Source: Methylocystis bryophila (lineage in GTDB: Bacteria; Pseudomonadota; Alphaproteobacteria; Rhizobiales; Beijerinckiaceae). Taken from it: 64,000 nucleotides of DNA. Each line of letters opens with the position of its first letter. The stretch's first letter is position 1. The stretch is taken from positions 2,616,501-2,680,500 of the forward strand of contig NZ_AP027149.1 of the NCBI RefSeq assembly GCF_027925445.1, written 5' to 3'. The position numbers and the translations under genes were made by a program. Of this stretch, positions 24,366 through 33,345 are shown one piece after another. The notes under the pieces are model-generated. The model searched no databases, was not told the DNA's origin, and was given only the letters and a program-made list of their open reading frames with translations.

Positions 24366-27032
24366 GTGAGGACCTTCCTCGGCGAGCGCGAAGGGCGCCC
24401 GAAGCTCTTTCGTACGGCGATAAGCGTCTGCGCCGCGACGCTCGTGGCGCTCGGACTTCTCGCCAGTGCCAAGGGACTCTACGAGCGTCGGATACAGGAA
24501 TTACAAAAGTCGATTGAAGCGCAGCTTCAGAGCATCGCCAAGCTGAAGGCAAGGCAGATTTCCGTCTGGCGCAGGGAGCGTCTGGCTGACGCAAGGGTTC
24601 TGCAGGCGAACAGACCGTTGATCGCGGCGGCCAGGCGATGGCTGGAGGCAGTCGCCTCGCTGCGCGAAATGCAAGAAACTCACGGTTACTTGAAGGAAGT
24701 TAGTCGAAACTATAAATTTTCGGGCTTCGTTCTGTTGGATCCGGACGGTCAGCGCATCGACTGGTCGAAGCACAAGGGCAACGGACGGCGGAACGTTGAC
24801 GATACGGCCCTCGTAAAAGATTCGCTGCTGCGCCATGAGCCCGAGCTGAGCGACATTCACGCGGTTCCTGGAGCGCGCGACCCTTTCTTGTCCCTGGCGA
24901 TCCCGATTTTTCACAAGAATACGCCCGTTGGGGCGATCGTTTTTTTGATCGACGCGCGCGATGATTTGTTGCCGATGGCGGAGGCTTGGCCTCTTCCGAC
25001 CGAAGGCGCCGAAACCTTGATCGTTCGGCGGGAGAACGATGCGGTGCTGTTCCTCAGCGACTCGAAATTTCGCGCCGACGCCGCGATGCATTTGCGAATT
25101 CCTTTGACCGAGATCAACGCGCCGGCAGTTCAGGCCGCGCTCGGGCGTCAGGGCGAAATCGACGGTCGCGATGATGATCGGGGCGTTCCCGTTCTTGCTG
25201 CAGGCGAGCGGGTGCCCGACACGCCCTGGGTTTTGATCACGAAGATTGACGCTGAACAGGCGCTGGGCCAAGCGCGCCAACAGGCGCGGCTGGAGCTGGC
25301 GGGGCTGTTGATCATGCTCTCGGCTTCGGCGCTCGTGTTCAGCGGCGTAGCCGACGCAAAGAAAAGACGGCACGAAAAAGAGCTGGCGCAGCGGGAAGCG
25401 TTTGAGCGCTCCATTCTCGATAACGCAGGCGCAGCGATCGTCGCGGCTACCGAAGATGGAATCATTCGGCTCTTCAATCCCGAAGCCGAGCGGCTGACCG
25501 GTTACGCCGCAGCGGAGATGATCGATAAGCAAACGCCCGAACGCTACCACGACGTCGACGAAATCGCGGCCCGGGCGAAGGCGCTGTCGACGCAAATTGG
25601 CGAGATTGTCGAGCCGGGCTTCCCCGTGTTTGTCGCGATGGCGCGTCACGCAAAATCGGAGCCCGGCGAGTGGACCTTTGTGCAAAAGAACGGCCGGCGG
25701 GTGCCGGTCGTCATGACCATCACCGCTTCTCGCGACGGGACTGGCGCCGTAACGGGCTTCTTGGCCTTGGCGCGAGACATTTCGGAGCGCAGGGCGATGG
25801 AGCTGGCGCTGCAGGCGGAGCATGCGCGCCTGCAGGAGTCTTTCCGCTTGCTCGCGGTCGCGAAGAAAGCGGCGGAGGCGGCGAATAGCGCGAAGGGCGA
25901 ATTTTTGGCGAATATGAGCCACGAGATTCGAACGCCCATGAACAGCGTTCTCGGCGCCGCCCAGTTGCTGCGCGCCGAGTCCCTGTCGGTCGAGCAGACC
26001 GAATTGGTGACTCAAATCCTCGAGGCTGGGCGCACGCTGCTGGGCGTCATCAACGACATCCTCGACTTTTCGAAAGTCGAGGCCGGCCAACTGCGGATCG
26101 ACCGGCAACCCTTCGCTCTGGAGGAGACTCTGGCGCGGGTCGGCAGCCTCTTGGGAAACGCCGCCCACGCCAAAGATTTGAGCCTGCATATCGAGTGCGC
26201 GCCTGAGCTGCACAGCGCGGTCCTTATGGGCGACGCTCTTCGGCTGGAGCAGATTCTGATCAATTTGGTGGGCAACGCGGTCAAGTTCACAGCTCGAGGC
26301 GATGTTTGGCTGCGCGTCACGGCGCTGACGCTGACCTCCTCGGCCGCGCGCCTGCGGTTCGAGGTTCAAGACACCGGCGTCGGGATCGATGCGGAAAAGG
26401 CGTCTCGCCTCTTCGAGCCCTTCATCCAGGCCGATAGCGCGATCACCCGCCGTTTTGGCGGCACGGGGTTGGGGCTATCCATCAGCAAACGTCTGGTCGA
26501 GCTCATGGGCGGCGCCATAGGCGCGGAGGGCGCCGTCGGAAAAGGCAGCACCTTTTGGTTTGAGCTTCCTTTCGATCTGCAACCGGAAGGAAGCCTCGCC
26601 GCGCAGGCCAGCCCTCAGCACGCCAATGTGGGGCCGCGGTTGTCAGGATTGCGCTGCCTGGTGGCGGACGACATCCCCATGAATCGCGTGGTCATCAAGC
26701 AGATGTTGGCACGGGAAGGCGCACAGGCCACGCTGGCCGTGGATGGACAGCAAGCCTTGCAGTATCTGCAAGCCGAGCCAAAGGCCTTCGACGCGGTTCT
26801 CATGGACGTTCAAATGCCGGTGATGGATGGCCTCTCTGCAACGCGCGCGATCAGGGGCGAGCTCGGATTGACGGAACTTCCCGTCATCGCCTTGACAGCC
26901 GGCGTGTTGCCCGAGCAGCGCCAACAAACCGATGAGGCCGGCTGTACCGATTTTCTCAGAAAGCCCGTCGATCTCGAAGAGTTGGTGGCGATGCTGCTTC
27001 GCATCGCTGCGCCTCGCTGCCGAGAGAAATAG
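24366..27032 (+). CDS. Hybrid sensor histidine kinase with receiver domain
   Basis: Inner-membrane hybrid kinase of 888 aa from GTG 24366, which has GGGAGA before it; an in-frame GTG 24336 is an alternative. The N-terminal helix is SVCAATLVALGLLASAK, and a periplasmic Cache-like sensor region of about 270 aa ends at a second helix (LELAGLLIMLSASALVF). A PAS domain (about 340-460) follows with a PAC-like end (FLALARDISERRAME). HisKA has SHEIRTPMNS with H519. HATPase_c has NAVKFTARG, DTGVGID and GGTGLGLSISK. The receiver domain has the phospho-Asp D814 in VLMDVQMPVMDG. No output gene is adjacent; a phosphorelay to a separate regulator is expected. The ligand is unknown. Confidence 0.92.
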   Translation: MRTFLGEREGRPKLFRTAISVCAATLVALGLLASAKGLYERRIQELQKSIEAQLQSIAKLKARQISVWRRERLADARVLQANRPLIAAARRWLEAVASLREMQETHGYLKEVSRNYKFSGFVLLDPDGQRIDWSKHKGNGRRNVDDTALVKDSLLRHEPELSDIHAVPGARDPFLSLAIPIFHKNTPVGAIVFLIDARDDLLPMAEAWPLPTEGAETLIVRRENDAVLFLSDSKFRADAAMHLRIPLTEINAPAVQAALGRQGEIDGRDDDRGVPVLAAGERVPDTPWVLITKIDAEQALGQARQQARLELAGLLIMLSASALVFSGVADAKKRRHEKELAQREAFERSILDNAGAAIVAATEDGIIRLFNPEAERLTGYAAAEMIDKQTPERYHDVDEIAARAKALSTQIGEIVEPGFPVFVAMARHAKSEPGEWTFVQKNGRRVPVVMTITASRDGTGAVTGFLALARDISERRAMELALQAEHARLQESFRLLAVAKKAAEAANSAKGEFLANMSHEIRTPMNSVLGAAQLLRAESLSVEQTELVTQILEAGRTLLGVINDILDFSKVEAGQLRIDRQPFALEETLARVGSLLGNAAHAKDLSLHIECAPELHSAVLMGDALRLEQILINLVGNAVKFTARGDVWLRVTALTLTSSAARLRFEVQDTGVGIDAEKASRLFEPFIQADSAITRRFGGTGLGLSISKRLVELMGGAIGAEGAVGKGSTFWFELPFDLQPEGSLAAQASPQHANVGPRLSGLRCLVADDIPMNRVVIKQMLAREGAQATLAVDGQQALQYLQAEPKAFDAVLMDVQMPVMDGLSATRAIRGELGLTELPVIALTAGVLPEQRQQTDEAGCTDFLRKPVDLEELVAMLLRIAAPRCREK

Positions 27033-27197
27033 AACAAGCAACAAATAGACCTTCGCTCGAGGGTCCCGGTCAATCAGGCCATTTCACGCCGCTACGCTCT
27101 TGGCCCAAGGGCGGGAACGAAAGGAACGGCGCCCGGCGCGGAAGCTCCACCACGCTCAAGCGCCGTCCGCGCCTCGATCTCGCTCGCTTCGCGCTTG

Positions 27198-28208
27198 CTA
27201 CTTCCTCGGATGCGGGGCGCCGAGATAGGGAAACTCGTTGAGCGTGTCGGCGTGCGGCTTCAGCCCGCTCGCGGGACATTCGCCCTTGGTCAGAAAGGCG
27301 AGGCGATAATCGATCACATCGTCGGTGAAGATGCGGCCGTTGGGATATTTAGCCGGCTTCGAGGGATCGAAGCTCAGCACGTCGGGGAGCGTCCGCTCCT
27401 TATCGATCGCGGCGATAGCCTCTTCGCGCGAATAGTTCCCCGTGTGCCCCATCAGATGCACGAATTGCTCAAGCCAGCGGCTTCGATCGTTAACCGGCTC
27501 GCTGGCGTTGTATTCAAGCTTGGTGTCGTCGGTGTTGAAGAAGCTGCTGACGCTCGGGTGGCCGGCGCGGTCGACATGGTTCAAGGCGCCGTTTTCCCGC
27601 AAGCTGCAGCGCCCCCAGATGCGAATTTCGGGCTTGGGGTCGAGCTCGCGCGTCGGCAGCTCGACGGCGATCGAAAACACATTGGCTTGCGTGTTCGAAT
27701 CGACCCCCGTCCACGGCGACTTGCCGGTGAGGTGCGGCTCGGTGAAATTGCGTTTTCCCCGGATGTCGAACAGATTTTTGATGCCGTCGAAATCAAAGAA
27801 GAAGGCGTCGCTGCGACTGCCGGCGAAGAATGTGTAATCGCCGGCCGTCACGATGTTGGGCGTCTCGCCGAATGAAACTTTCGCGTCCGTGACAATCTTT
27901 TCTCCGACCGCTTCAGCCTCACGGGCCTGCGCGCCCCTCGCCAGAAACACGCTGAACGTCTGCAGGCCGTCCTGTGGCTTCGAGAAGACGAAGCTCAGCG
28001 CGACATCGGTCTGCAAGTCGCCGTCCGTGTCGATGTTGATCCGGTAAATGGCCTCGGGGTGGAGGGCGTCGGCGTTGGGATTGGCGTTGAGGATGATTAC
28101 GGTTCGAGACGTGTCGCTCGGCGACTGGAAAGCATAGAGATCGCAAAGATCCAGCCTCTGATCGCCGAGGGGTGGACCCAGGCTCAGACCGGTGAAATGA
28201 TTCGACAT
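27198..28208 (-). CDS. DUF4331 family protein
   Basis: A 336-aa protein with the DUF4331 pattern: SLGPPLGDQRLDLCDLYAFQ near the start, IILNANPNAD, IDTDGDLQTDVALSF, AGSRSDAFFFDFDGI and MGHTGNYSREEA. ATG 28208 has GGGGGAGA before it, and there is no signal peptide at this start. In other organisms DUF4331 proteins are often exported and found near metal- or peroxide-related genes, but the function is unknown. It stands alone here. Confidence 0.87.
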   Translation of the reverse strand: MSNHFTGLSLGPPLGDQRLDLCDLYAFQSPSDTSRTVIILNANPNADALHPEAIYRINIDTDGDLQTDVALSFVFSKPQDGLQTFSVFLARGAQAREAEAVGEKIVTDAKVSFGETPNIVTAGDYTFFAGSRSDAFFFDFDGIKNLFDIRGKRNFTEPHLTGKSPWTGVDSNTQANVFSIAVELPTRELDPKPEIRIWGRCSLRENGALNHVDRAGHPSVSSFFNTDDTKLEYNASEPVNDRSRWLEQFVHLMGHTGNYSREEAIAAIDKERTLPDVLSFDPSKPAKYPNGRIFTDDVIDYRLAFLTKGECPASGLKPHADTLNEFPYLGAPHPRK

Positions 28209-28394
28209 TTTTCTCCCCCTTTTTCGCGGGAATATCCCCGTAGAAGAGCGAGACGATCTATACAAGAATGGGCTCGGCCAAGCGAGAGGAGCTTCAGCCC
28301 TGCTTCATGAGGATGTCGGACGGACGGGGAAGGGCGGAGGCGCGGTCATCCGGCCGCAGCCCAAGCGCGCCTGTCTCAACCGCGGGCCACGCGC

Positions 28395-28889
28395 TCAAGA
28401 TAGCGATCGGAGGCTACCTGCGGCGCGGCCGTAAACCTTCCCGGCGCGCTCGACGAAGGCGTCGGCGTATTTGTGAAACGCCTTGTCAAAGACCGCCCCC
28501 ATCAAGAGCCCCAGCGCCGCGCTCTTGAATTCATAGGCGATGGAGAAGTCCACGCAGGAGCGCTTGCTCCCCGAAGCGTTCGGCTCCTCGTCGCGGAAGG
28601 TCCAGCGGCTCTCGAGCCGCTTGAATGGGCCGTCGATATATTCGACCCGCACCTCGAGCTTAGGCGAGTCGCAAGTGACCCGGCTCGTGTAGCGCTCGCA
28701 AATCGCCTTGAAGCCCACCTGCATCTCGGCGACGATGATCTCGATTCCGTGCTCGAGCGGCGTCCGCCGGCGCACGCGCATGCCCTCACAAAGCGGGACG
28801 AACTTCGGATAGGACTCGACGTCGCTGACGAGTCTGAACATTTCCGCCGCAGCATAGGGCACGTGGCGGCGATCTCTGAATCTTTTCAT
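28395..28889 (-). CDS. Coenzyme Q-binding protein COQ10-like (START/RatA family)
   Basis: A 164-aa START-like polyketide cyclase/COQ10 protein. It opens FRDRRHVPYAAAEMFRLVSD and continues through VESYPKFVPLCEGMRVRRR, the usual ligand-binding-fold signature, and ends in FSIAYEFKSAALGLLMGAVF, as in COQ10/RatA proteins. In alphaproteobacteria it is regarded as a ubiquinone-binding chaperone for respiration. The name RatA (toxin) given to some homologues should not be taken literally. Often encoded next to lipA, which is not present here. Confidence 0.93.
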   Translation of the reverse strand: MKRFRDRRHVPYAAAEMFRLVSDVESYPKFVPLCEGMRVRRRTPLEHGIEIIVAEMQVGFKAICERYTSRVTCDSPKLEVRVEYIDGPFKRLESRWTFRDEEPNASGSKRSCVDFSIAYEFKSAALGLLMGAVFDKAFHKYADAFVERAGKVYGRAAGSLRSLS

Positions 28890-29124
28890 CGTTGCGCCCG
28901 TAGGGGCTCCTTAAGGCGGCTCCGGCGCGCCATCCTGCTGCTGACGGCTCGGGCTTGGCTCCTGGCCCCAGATAGACCGGAAAAGCGACGCGGCGTCAAT
29001 TGAGCGCGCGCGATCCTGTCAAAGCCTCCAAATGAGAGGGCGATAGACCGGACGCCAGGGCTCGTCGGCGACGCCGGCGGCAATTCTTCTGCAAGGCCTT
29101 TGCCCGGGACACGCGCTACACTAC

Positions 29125-29134
29125 GTATTAATAC
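29125..29134. promoter_or_regulatory. AT-rich 10-bp palindrome upstream of the DUF2778 gene
   Basis: GTATTAATAC is perfectly palindromic and stands out in a GC-rich spacer, 29 bp before the DUF2778 start. It may be a regulator site or overlap the -10 region. Confidence 0.3.
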
Positions 29135-29163
29135 TGTGCGCAGTTGATAGCGTGGAGAGTCCC

Positions 29164-29799
29164 ATGGAAGAGTTCGACCTCACCCTGTGGGTCTGCGGGG
29201 GAGTCCTACTCTCCGGAGCTGCTTGGATTTGGTTTCGCAATGACGCCTCCAAATATCACAAAGCAGAAGTAACGTTTGTTCTCAGTGTATCCGTGCTCTG
29301 GATCGCGATGGTGGTCGAGTTTTACCCGCCGATCCTCTTTCCGCCTCCTTCCTCGCAGCAGCCTGACGCCGGGCGCTCTCTGACCGACGAGGCCGCTCGG
29401 GGCCCGACCTCTCGCTATGGCCGCCTGACCGCGGTTTACGACATTGCCGCCCATACCGTTTATCTGCCGAGCGGGAGGCGGCTAGAAGCCCACTCGGGGC
29501 TTGGCGGCATGCGAGACGACCCACGCCACGTGAACCAGCGGATGCGAGGCTCGACCCCGCCGAATGTCTATGAGCTTGCGCCGCTGGGGGCGCTTTTCTT
29601 TGGCGTTCGGGCTCTGCGGCTGATCCCCGTCGGCGATGCGCCCGTCTTTGGAAGGGACGGCTTCCTTGCGCACACCTACTTGGCCGGGCCGAAGGGCGAC
29701 TCGCACGGATGCGTCGTTTTTCGGGACTATAACAGCTTCCTGCGCGCGTTCCTGAACGGCGAGATCAAACGCCTCGTCGTCGTCGCGCATCTGGATTGA
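29164..29799 (+). CDS. DUF2778 (L,D-transpeptidase-like/Tlde1-like) membrane-anchored protein
   Basis: A 211-aa protein with two N-terminal hydrophobic stretches (LWVCGGVLLSGAAWIWF; FVLSVSVLWIAMVVEFYPPI) and a C-terminal DUF2778 domain (about 95-211). The domain shows LTAVYDIAAHTVYLPSG, RLEAHSGLGG, and the catalytic-type SHGCVVFRDY with the expected His-Gly-Cys. DUF2778/Tlde1 proteins act on peptidoglycan stem peptides; some are type VI secretion effectors. Here there is no T6SS gene or immunity-like neighbour, so a housekeeping wall role is as likely. ATG 29164 has GGAGAG upstream. Confidence 0.83.
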   Translation: MEEFDLTLWVCGGVLLSGAAWIWFRNDASKYHKAEVTFVLSVSVLWIAMVVEFYPPILFPPPSSQQPDAGRSLTDEAARGPTSRYGRLTAVYDIAAHTVYLPSGRRLEAHSGLGGMRDDPRHVNQRMRGSTPPNVYELAPLGALFFGVRALRLIPVGDAPVFGRDGFLAHTYLAGPKGDSHGCVVFRDYNSFLRAFLNGEIKRLVVVAHLD

Positions 29800-29915
29800 C
29801 GAAGGGTTGGCTGTTCCGCCGCCTTCAGCCCCTCGCCGCGACGCCGAGCTTGTCAAAGCCTGTCTCCCTGGAGCAAGCTCCATCTATGCGCCAAAGCGCG
29901 CGAGGAGGAATCGCC

Positions 29916-30245
29916 ATGCCATGGCTCTATCTGCTGATCGCAGTCTGCGCGGAGGTTATCGGAACATCCGCCTTGAAAGCCTCGGCGGGGATGACCAAGC
30001 TTGCGCCTTCGTCGATCGTCGTCGTCGGCTATGGGGCCGCGTTCTATTTCTTGTCGCTGACGCTCGACCAGATCCCTGTCGGCGTGGCTTATGCGATCTG
30101 GTCCGGCGTCGGCATCGTCCTCATCTCGGCCATCGGCTGGCGTTTCTTCGATCAGACCCTCGATTTGCCGGCGCTCATGGGGATGGGCCTCATCATGGCA
30201 GGCGTTGCGGTGATCAATATCTTCTCGAAGTCAGCAGCGCATTAG
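29916..30245 (+). CDS. Small multidrug resistance (SMR) family transporter
   Basis: A 109-aa protein with four membrane helices and SMR features: the start MPWLYLLIAVCAEVIGTSAL has the essential membrane Glu (E13), then VVVGYGAAFYFLSLTL, VAYAIWSGVGIVLIS and GMGLIMAGVAVINIFSK. It is closest in pattern to EmrE-type (multidrug/quaternary ammonium) rather than Gdx/SugE proteins, but this is not secure. GAGGAGGAA precedes the ATG. A repeat array follows the stop codon directly. Confidence 0.9.
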   Translation: MPWLYLLIAVCAEVIGTSALKASAGMTKLAPSSIVVVGYGAAFYFLSLTLDQIPVGVAYAIWSGVGIVLISAIGWRFFDQTLDLPALMGMGLIMAGVAVINIFSKSAAH

Positions 30246-30362
30246 ATCACGCTGCGTTCAGGCAGAGTCGCCTCAACGCAGAAAAAGTCATCGATTCTAA
30301 GAGTTTAGGGCGCGATTTGTGCGAAGAATCGGATTTTCCACTTTCTCGCATCGCGCTCTAAG
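30244..30362. repeat. Composite palindromic repeat, families A-B
   Basis: A degenerate family A unit (GATCACGCTGCGTTCAGG at 30246) is followed by a family B unit (GGGCGCGATTTGTGCGAAG to TTTCTCGCATCGCGCTCT, about 30308-30360). The order and spacing are the same as at 13189-13297. It starts at the SMR stop codon and fills the space before the TPP enzyme gene. Confidence 0.8.
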
Positions 30363-30395
30363 CCGCGACGCCATCAGCTGACGGAGAGCGAGCCA

Positions 30396-32111
30396 ATGCG
30401 GCAAGGCGTGGATTTCATTCTGGAGGCCTTGTCCGAAGAGGGGCTGGATCATTTGTTTATGGTTCCTGGCGGCTTGGTCGATCCCTTTCTGCCGGCGCTC
30501 GGGAGACAGACGGCGCTGACGCCAATCGTCGCGGCGCAGGAGGGCGGGGCGGCCTATATGGCCGACGGCTACGCGCGCGCCAGCGGAAACCTGGGCGTCG
30601 CTCTTTGCATCGGTGGGCCGGGCCTCGCCAATGCGGTGACCGCGATCGCCACGGCGCGGACGGACGGCTCTCCGCTCCTGCTGTTGAGCGGCGAGGTAAG
30701 CACGTCGCTCGAGGGCAGGGGCATGTTTCAGGACGCCAGTCCGCAGACGCTCGACGATGTCTCCATGCTGAAGCCCATCGCCCGCTACTCTTCCTCGATC
30801 GACAACCCGAAGAACCTGCCGCATCTCTTCAAGCGCGCGATGTTGCAGCTTCGCACGCAACCCTCGGCGCCGGTGCATCTGTCTCTCCCGGGTGATTGCC
30901 TGACCGGCCAGCTCGCGGCTGAATATGCGGCGATTGATCCGGCGTTGAGGCGTCCCGGGACTCTCGCGCTCACGGCGGCGGAAGCGTCGCTTCGCCACTT
31001 CGACGGCCCCACGCCGCCCATCAAGATCGCCATTCTTGCCGGCGCGGGCGTCGAGCACGCCGAGTCGGCGCGAGCGCTTAGAGAATTCGCCGAGCTCTGG
31101 CGAATTCCTGTCGCGACGACGCTCCGAGGCAAAGGGGTGTTTCCTGAGGATCATCCGCTGTCGCTGGGCGTGTTCGGCTATGCCGGCACGCATCACGCCC
31201 GTTCGGCGCTGCTCGGCGCGCCGCTCGATCTCCTGATCGTGCTGGGAACGGGGCTGAATGAACGCGACACCATGCATTGGGCGCTGCAAATCGAGCCGAG
31301 CGTGGCCATCAACGTCAATCTTTCGGCGGTGAGCCTTGGCATGCACGCCCAGGCCGGCGCCGTGGTCGGCGATTGCGGCGCCTATCTCAAATTTTTGCTC
31401 GATCGAGGGGAAGCGCTGCACGGCTCGCTCGCTCCCACGCTCGAGGCGCGCGCTCAGTGGCTGTCGGAAATCCGCTCGACGCCCAGACTGCAAGACGCGG
31501 CCAATTGCGCGAGCGACGCGACGCCGCTGCATCCTGCGCGCGTGATCAGCGAATTGCGAAAGCTCTTCCCCCGCGACGGCGTGTTGCTCGTCGATTCCGG
31601 CGCCCATCGCGCCTTCGCCGGCCATTATTGGGAGTCTTACGAGCCGCGCACCTATATTTCCGCGACCAATCTCGGCCCGATGGGCTGGGCCATCGCCGCG
31701 GCGACAGGCGTACAATGCGCGTCGCCGACGCGCCGGGTCGCCGTGATCACCGGCGACGGCTGCATGCGCATGAGCGGGATGGAGGTCGCGACCGCGGCGC
31801 GCTACCGTCTGCCCATCGTTTTCGTCGTGATCAACAACGCCGCGCTCGGCAATGTCTGGCTGCGCGCGCACAAGTTCGGCGCGACTCCCGATGAATTGAC
31901 GAGCCTGCCCGATCACGATTGGGCGGCATTCGGCCAAGCGCTCGGCTGTCGCGGCGAAACGGTCCGCAGGCCCGCCGAGCTCGCCTCCGCCTTCGCGCGG
32001 GCGCTCGAGAGCGCGGAGCCGAGCGTCATCGACGTCAAGGCCGACAAGGCCTTCACGACCCCCGTGCAAGACTGGGCGGCGGCGATCGCCTCTCAATCCT
32101 ACCACGAGTGA
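30396..32111 (+). CDS. Thiamine pyrophosphate-dependent enzyme, acetolactate synthase-like
   Basis: A 571-aa ThDP enzyme with the three-domain POX/AHAS layout. The N-terminal Pyr domain has MVPGG and the conserved Glu in AAQEGGAAYMADGYARASG. A central domain follows (about 190-340), and the C-terminal PP domain has TGDGCMRMSGMEVATAARY and the closing NNAALGN. It resembles acetolactate synthase large subunit, but no small regulatory subunit is nearby and the enzyme could be a decarboxylase or carboligase of another 2-oxo acid. A CMD-like gene follows after 11 bp with its own GGAG site, so the two form an operon. Confidence 0.85.
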   Translation: MRQGVDFILEALSEEGLDHLFMVPGGLVDPFLPALGRQTALTPIVAAQEGGAAYMADGYARASGNLGVALCIGGPGLANAVTAIATARTDGSPLLLLSGEVSTSLEGRGMFQDASPQTLDDVSMLKPIARYSSSIDNPKNLPHLFKRAMLQLRTQPSAPVHLSLPGDCLTGQLAAEYAAIDPALRRPGTLALTAAEASLRHFDGPTPPIKIAILAGAGVEHAESARALREFAELWRIPVATTLRGKGVFPEDHPLSLGVFGYAGTHHARSALLGAPLDLLIVLGTGLNERDTMHWALQIEPSVAINVNLSAVSLGMHAQAGAVVGDCGAYLKFLLDRGEALHGSLAPTLEARAQWLSEIRSTPRLQDAANCASDATPLHPARVISELRKLFPRDGVLLVDSGAHRAFAGHYWESYEPRTYISATNLGPMGWAIAAATGVQCASPTRRVAVITGDGCMRMSGMEVATAARYRLPIVFVVINNAALGNVWLRAHKFGATPDELTSLPDHDWAAFGQALGCRGETVRRPAELASAFARALESAEPSVIDVKADKAFTTPVQDWAAAIASQSYHE

Positions 32112-32122
32112 ACGGAGCCCCC

Positions 32123-32680
32123 ATGGCGCAGTTGCCTTTCGATCCGACAAAGCTTTCGCCGTCCGAACTCGCGCTTTACGAACGGATGGCGGAGCGTCGC
32201 AAAGCCCAAGGCGCGGGTTTTGGCGGTCCCTACGCCACGCTGATGAATCATCCCGAACTCTGCGAAAGGATAGAGGAACTCGGTTTCTATCTGAAGTTTC
32301 GGGGGCATCTACCCCGCGACGTCTATCAGTTCGTGGTTCTCAGCGTCGCCAGGAGCACGGGCGCGGCGTTCGAATGGATCGATCACGAAGCGCACGCCAG
32401 AGCCGCGGGCGTTCCGTCATCGGTCATCGACGCGCTTCGCCAGGCGGGGGCCGCGGGCGGCGCCTTTCCGCCCCCTTACGACCTTGTCGCGAAGGCGCTC
32501 AGCTCGACGCTCGCCTGGAAAGACGTTCCGCAGTCGGTTCAAGACGAATGCGTCGCAGCCTTCGGCGTCAAAGGCTATGTGGAGATGGTCGTGCTTTCCG
32601 GCTTCTATCAGATGTTCGCCGCGATCAATGAGGGCTTCGCCGTGGCGCCGCCGGCTGGGTCGGCGCGGCCGTTTGTTTGA
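32123..32680 (+). CDS. Carboxymuconolactone decarboxylase-like (AhpD-fold) protein
   Basis: A 185-aa mainly helical protein resembling the CMD/AhpD fold family: LMNHPELCERIEELGFYLKF, LSVARSTGAAFEWIDHEAHA, and VVLSGFYQMFAAINEGF. The usual CxxC of AhpD peroxidases is absent: the equivalent site reads AFEWIDH, which keeps the His and acid of the CMD type. It is the second gene of an operon with the TPP enzyme. Together they suggest processing of an aromatic or 2-oxo acid substrate, which is not identified. Confidence 0.82.
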   Translation: MAQLPFDPTKLSPSELALYERMAERRKAQGAGFGGPYATLMNHPELCERIEELGFYLKFRGHLPRDVYQFVVLSVARSTGAAFEWIDHEAHARAAGVPSSVIDALRQAGAAGGAFPPPYDLVAKALSSTLAWKDVPQSVQDECVAAFGVKGYVEMVVLSGFYQMFAAINEGFAVAPPAGSARPFV

Positions 32681-32697
32681 AGCGATAGGTGGTGGCG

Positions 32698-32764
32698 TAG
32701 ATCGCGCTGCGTTAGCGTGTCACGGAAAAGCGCGAAGCGATTTTCCGGTCAGGACATGGTCTAA
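32698..32764. repeat. Palindromic repeat, partial A joined to C
   Basis: A short A-like start (TAGATCGCGCTGCGTTAG) runs directly into a family C unit (TGTCACGGAAAAGCGCGAAG to GGACATGGTCTAA). It lies between the CMD gene and the Cys-rich secreted protein gene. Confidence 0.75.
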
Positions 32765-32901
32765 GTTTGATTTGGTGCGAGTACTTTTCGATCGCATGGC
32801 CCCACGCGATCGGGATGCGCTCGACCGCGCTTGCGGCGCGCAATTCGATGCTTCAACCCCTTGTGGCGCTTTGACGCCACAAATTCAGAGAGCGACGACC
32901 C

Positions 32902-33207
32902 ATGCTTGTTCGCCTGATCCTTCTCGTAGCCGCCACGCTTGCGCTCGGCGCGCCGGCTTGGGCCGCGCCCTTGGGCGCCGACGGCTTGGTCCCTCGAAGC
33001 CCGCTCCAGCGTGTTGCGGAGTGCGTCAAACAAACGGACTGCGGCTATCGCTGGCTTCGTTGCGGCAAAGGCTGGTGTCGCGGGCCTTTCGACTCTCCTT
33101 TTGGCGGGGGCGTCCCGAAGGTCGAAATGCAATGCGTGACGACCTGCGCGCCTGAACAGCAGGAATCGCTGTGGGACGCGCTGTTTGGGCGAAATCCCGC
33201 GCCGTAG
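32902..33207 (+). CDS. Small Cys-rich secreted protein
   Basis: A 101-aa exported protein. The signal peptide MLVRLILLVAATLALGAPAW ends at AWA-APLG. The mature part of about 78 aa has six cysteines (in AECVKQTDCGYRWLRCGKGWC and QCVTTC), enough for three disulfides, and a Gly/Pro-rich middle. I recognise no family. The compact cysteine pattern suggests a stable extracytoplasmic domain. It is bounded on both sides by palindromic repeats. Confidence 0.75.
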   Translation: MLVRLILLVAATLALGAPAWAAPLGADGLVPRSPLQRVAECVKQTDCGYRWLRCGKGWCRGPFDSPFGGGVPKVEMQCVTTCAPEQQESLWDALFGRNPAP

Positions 33208-33322
33208 CGCGCTTCCCGCTCGAACGGAATCGTTCGAGCGATAAGGAATCGCGCCAAATCAAAAAGTTAGAGCATGTCATGATCGGAAAACCGCTTCGCA
33301 CTTTTCCGTGACATGCTCTAGG
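33207..33322. repeat. Composite palindromic repeat, families D-C
   Basis: Family D (CGCTCGAACGGAATCGTTCGAG, about 33215-33240) is followed by its AATCGCGCCAAATCAAAAAG tail, then by family C (GAGCATGTCATGATCGGAAA to TTTTCCGTGACATGCTCTAG). It has the same order as at 22351-22463. Confidence 0.85.
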
Positions 33323-33345
33323 ATCATGCGCGGGCGCGGCGTCCC

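Noticed and set aside
24501..26369. A 622-codon open frame antisense to the hybrid kinase
   Set aside because: It overlaps all kinase domains and has no recognisable protein features.
30297..32150. A 617-codon open frame antisense to the TPP enzyme
   Set aside because: It is a shadow frame; the plus-strand enzyme has complete motifs.
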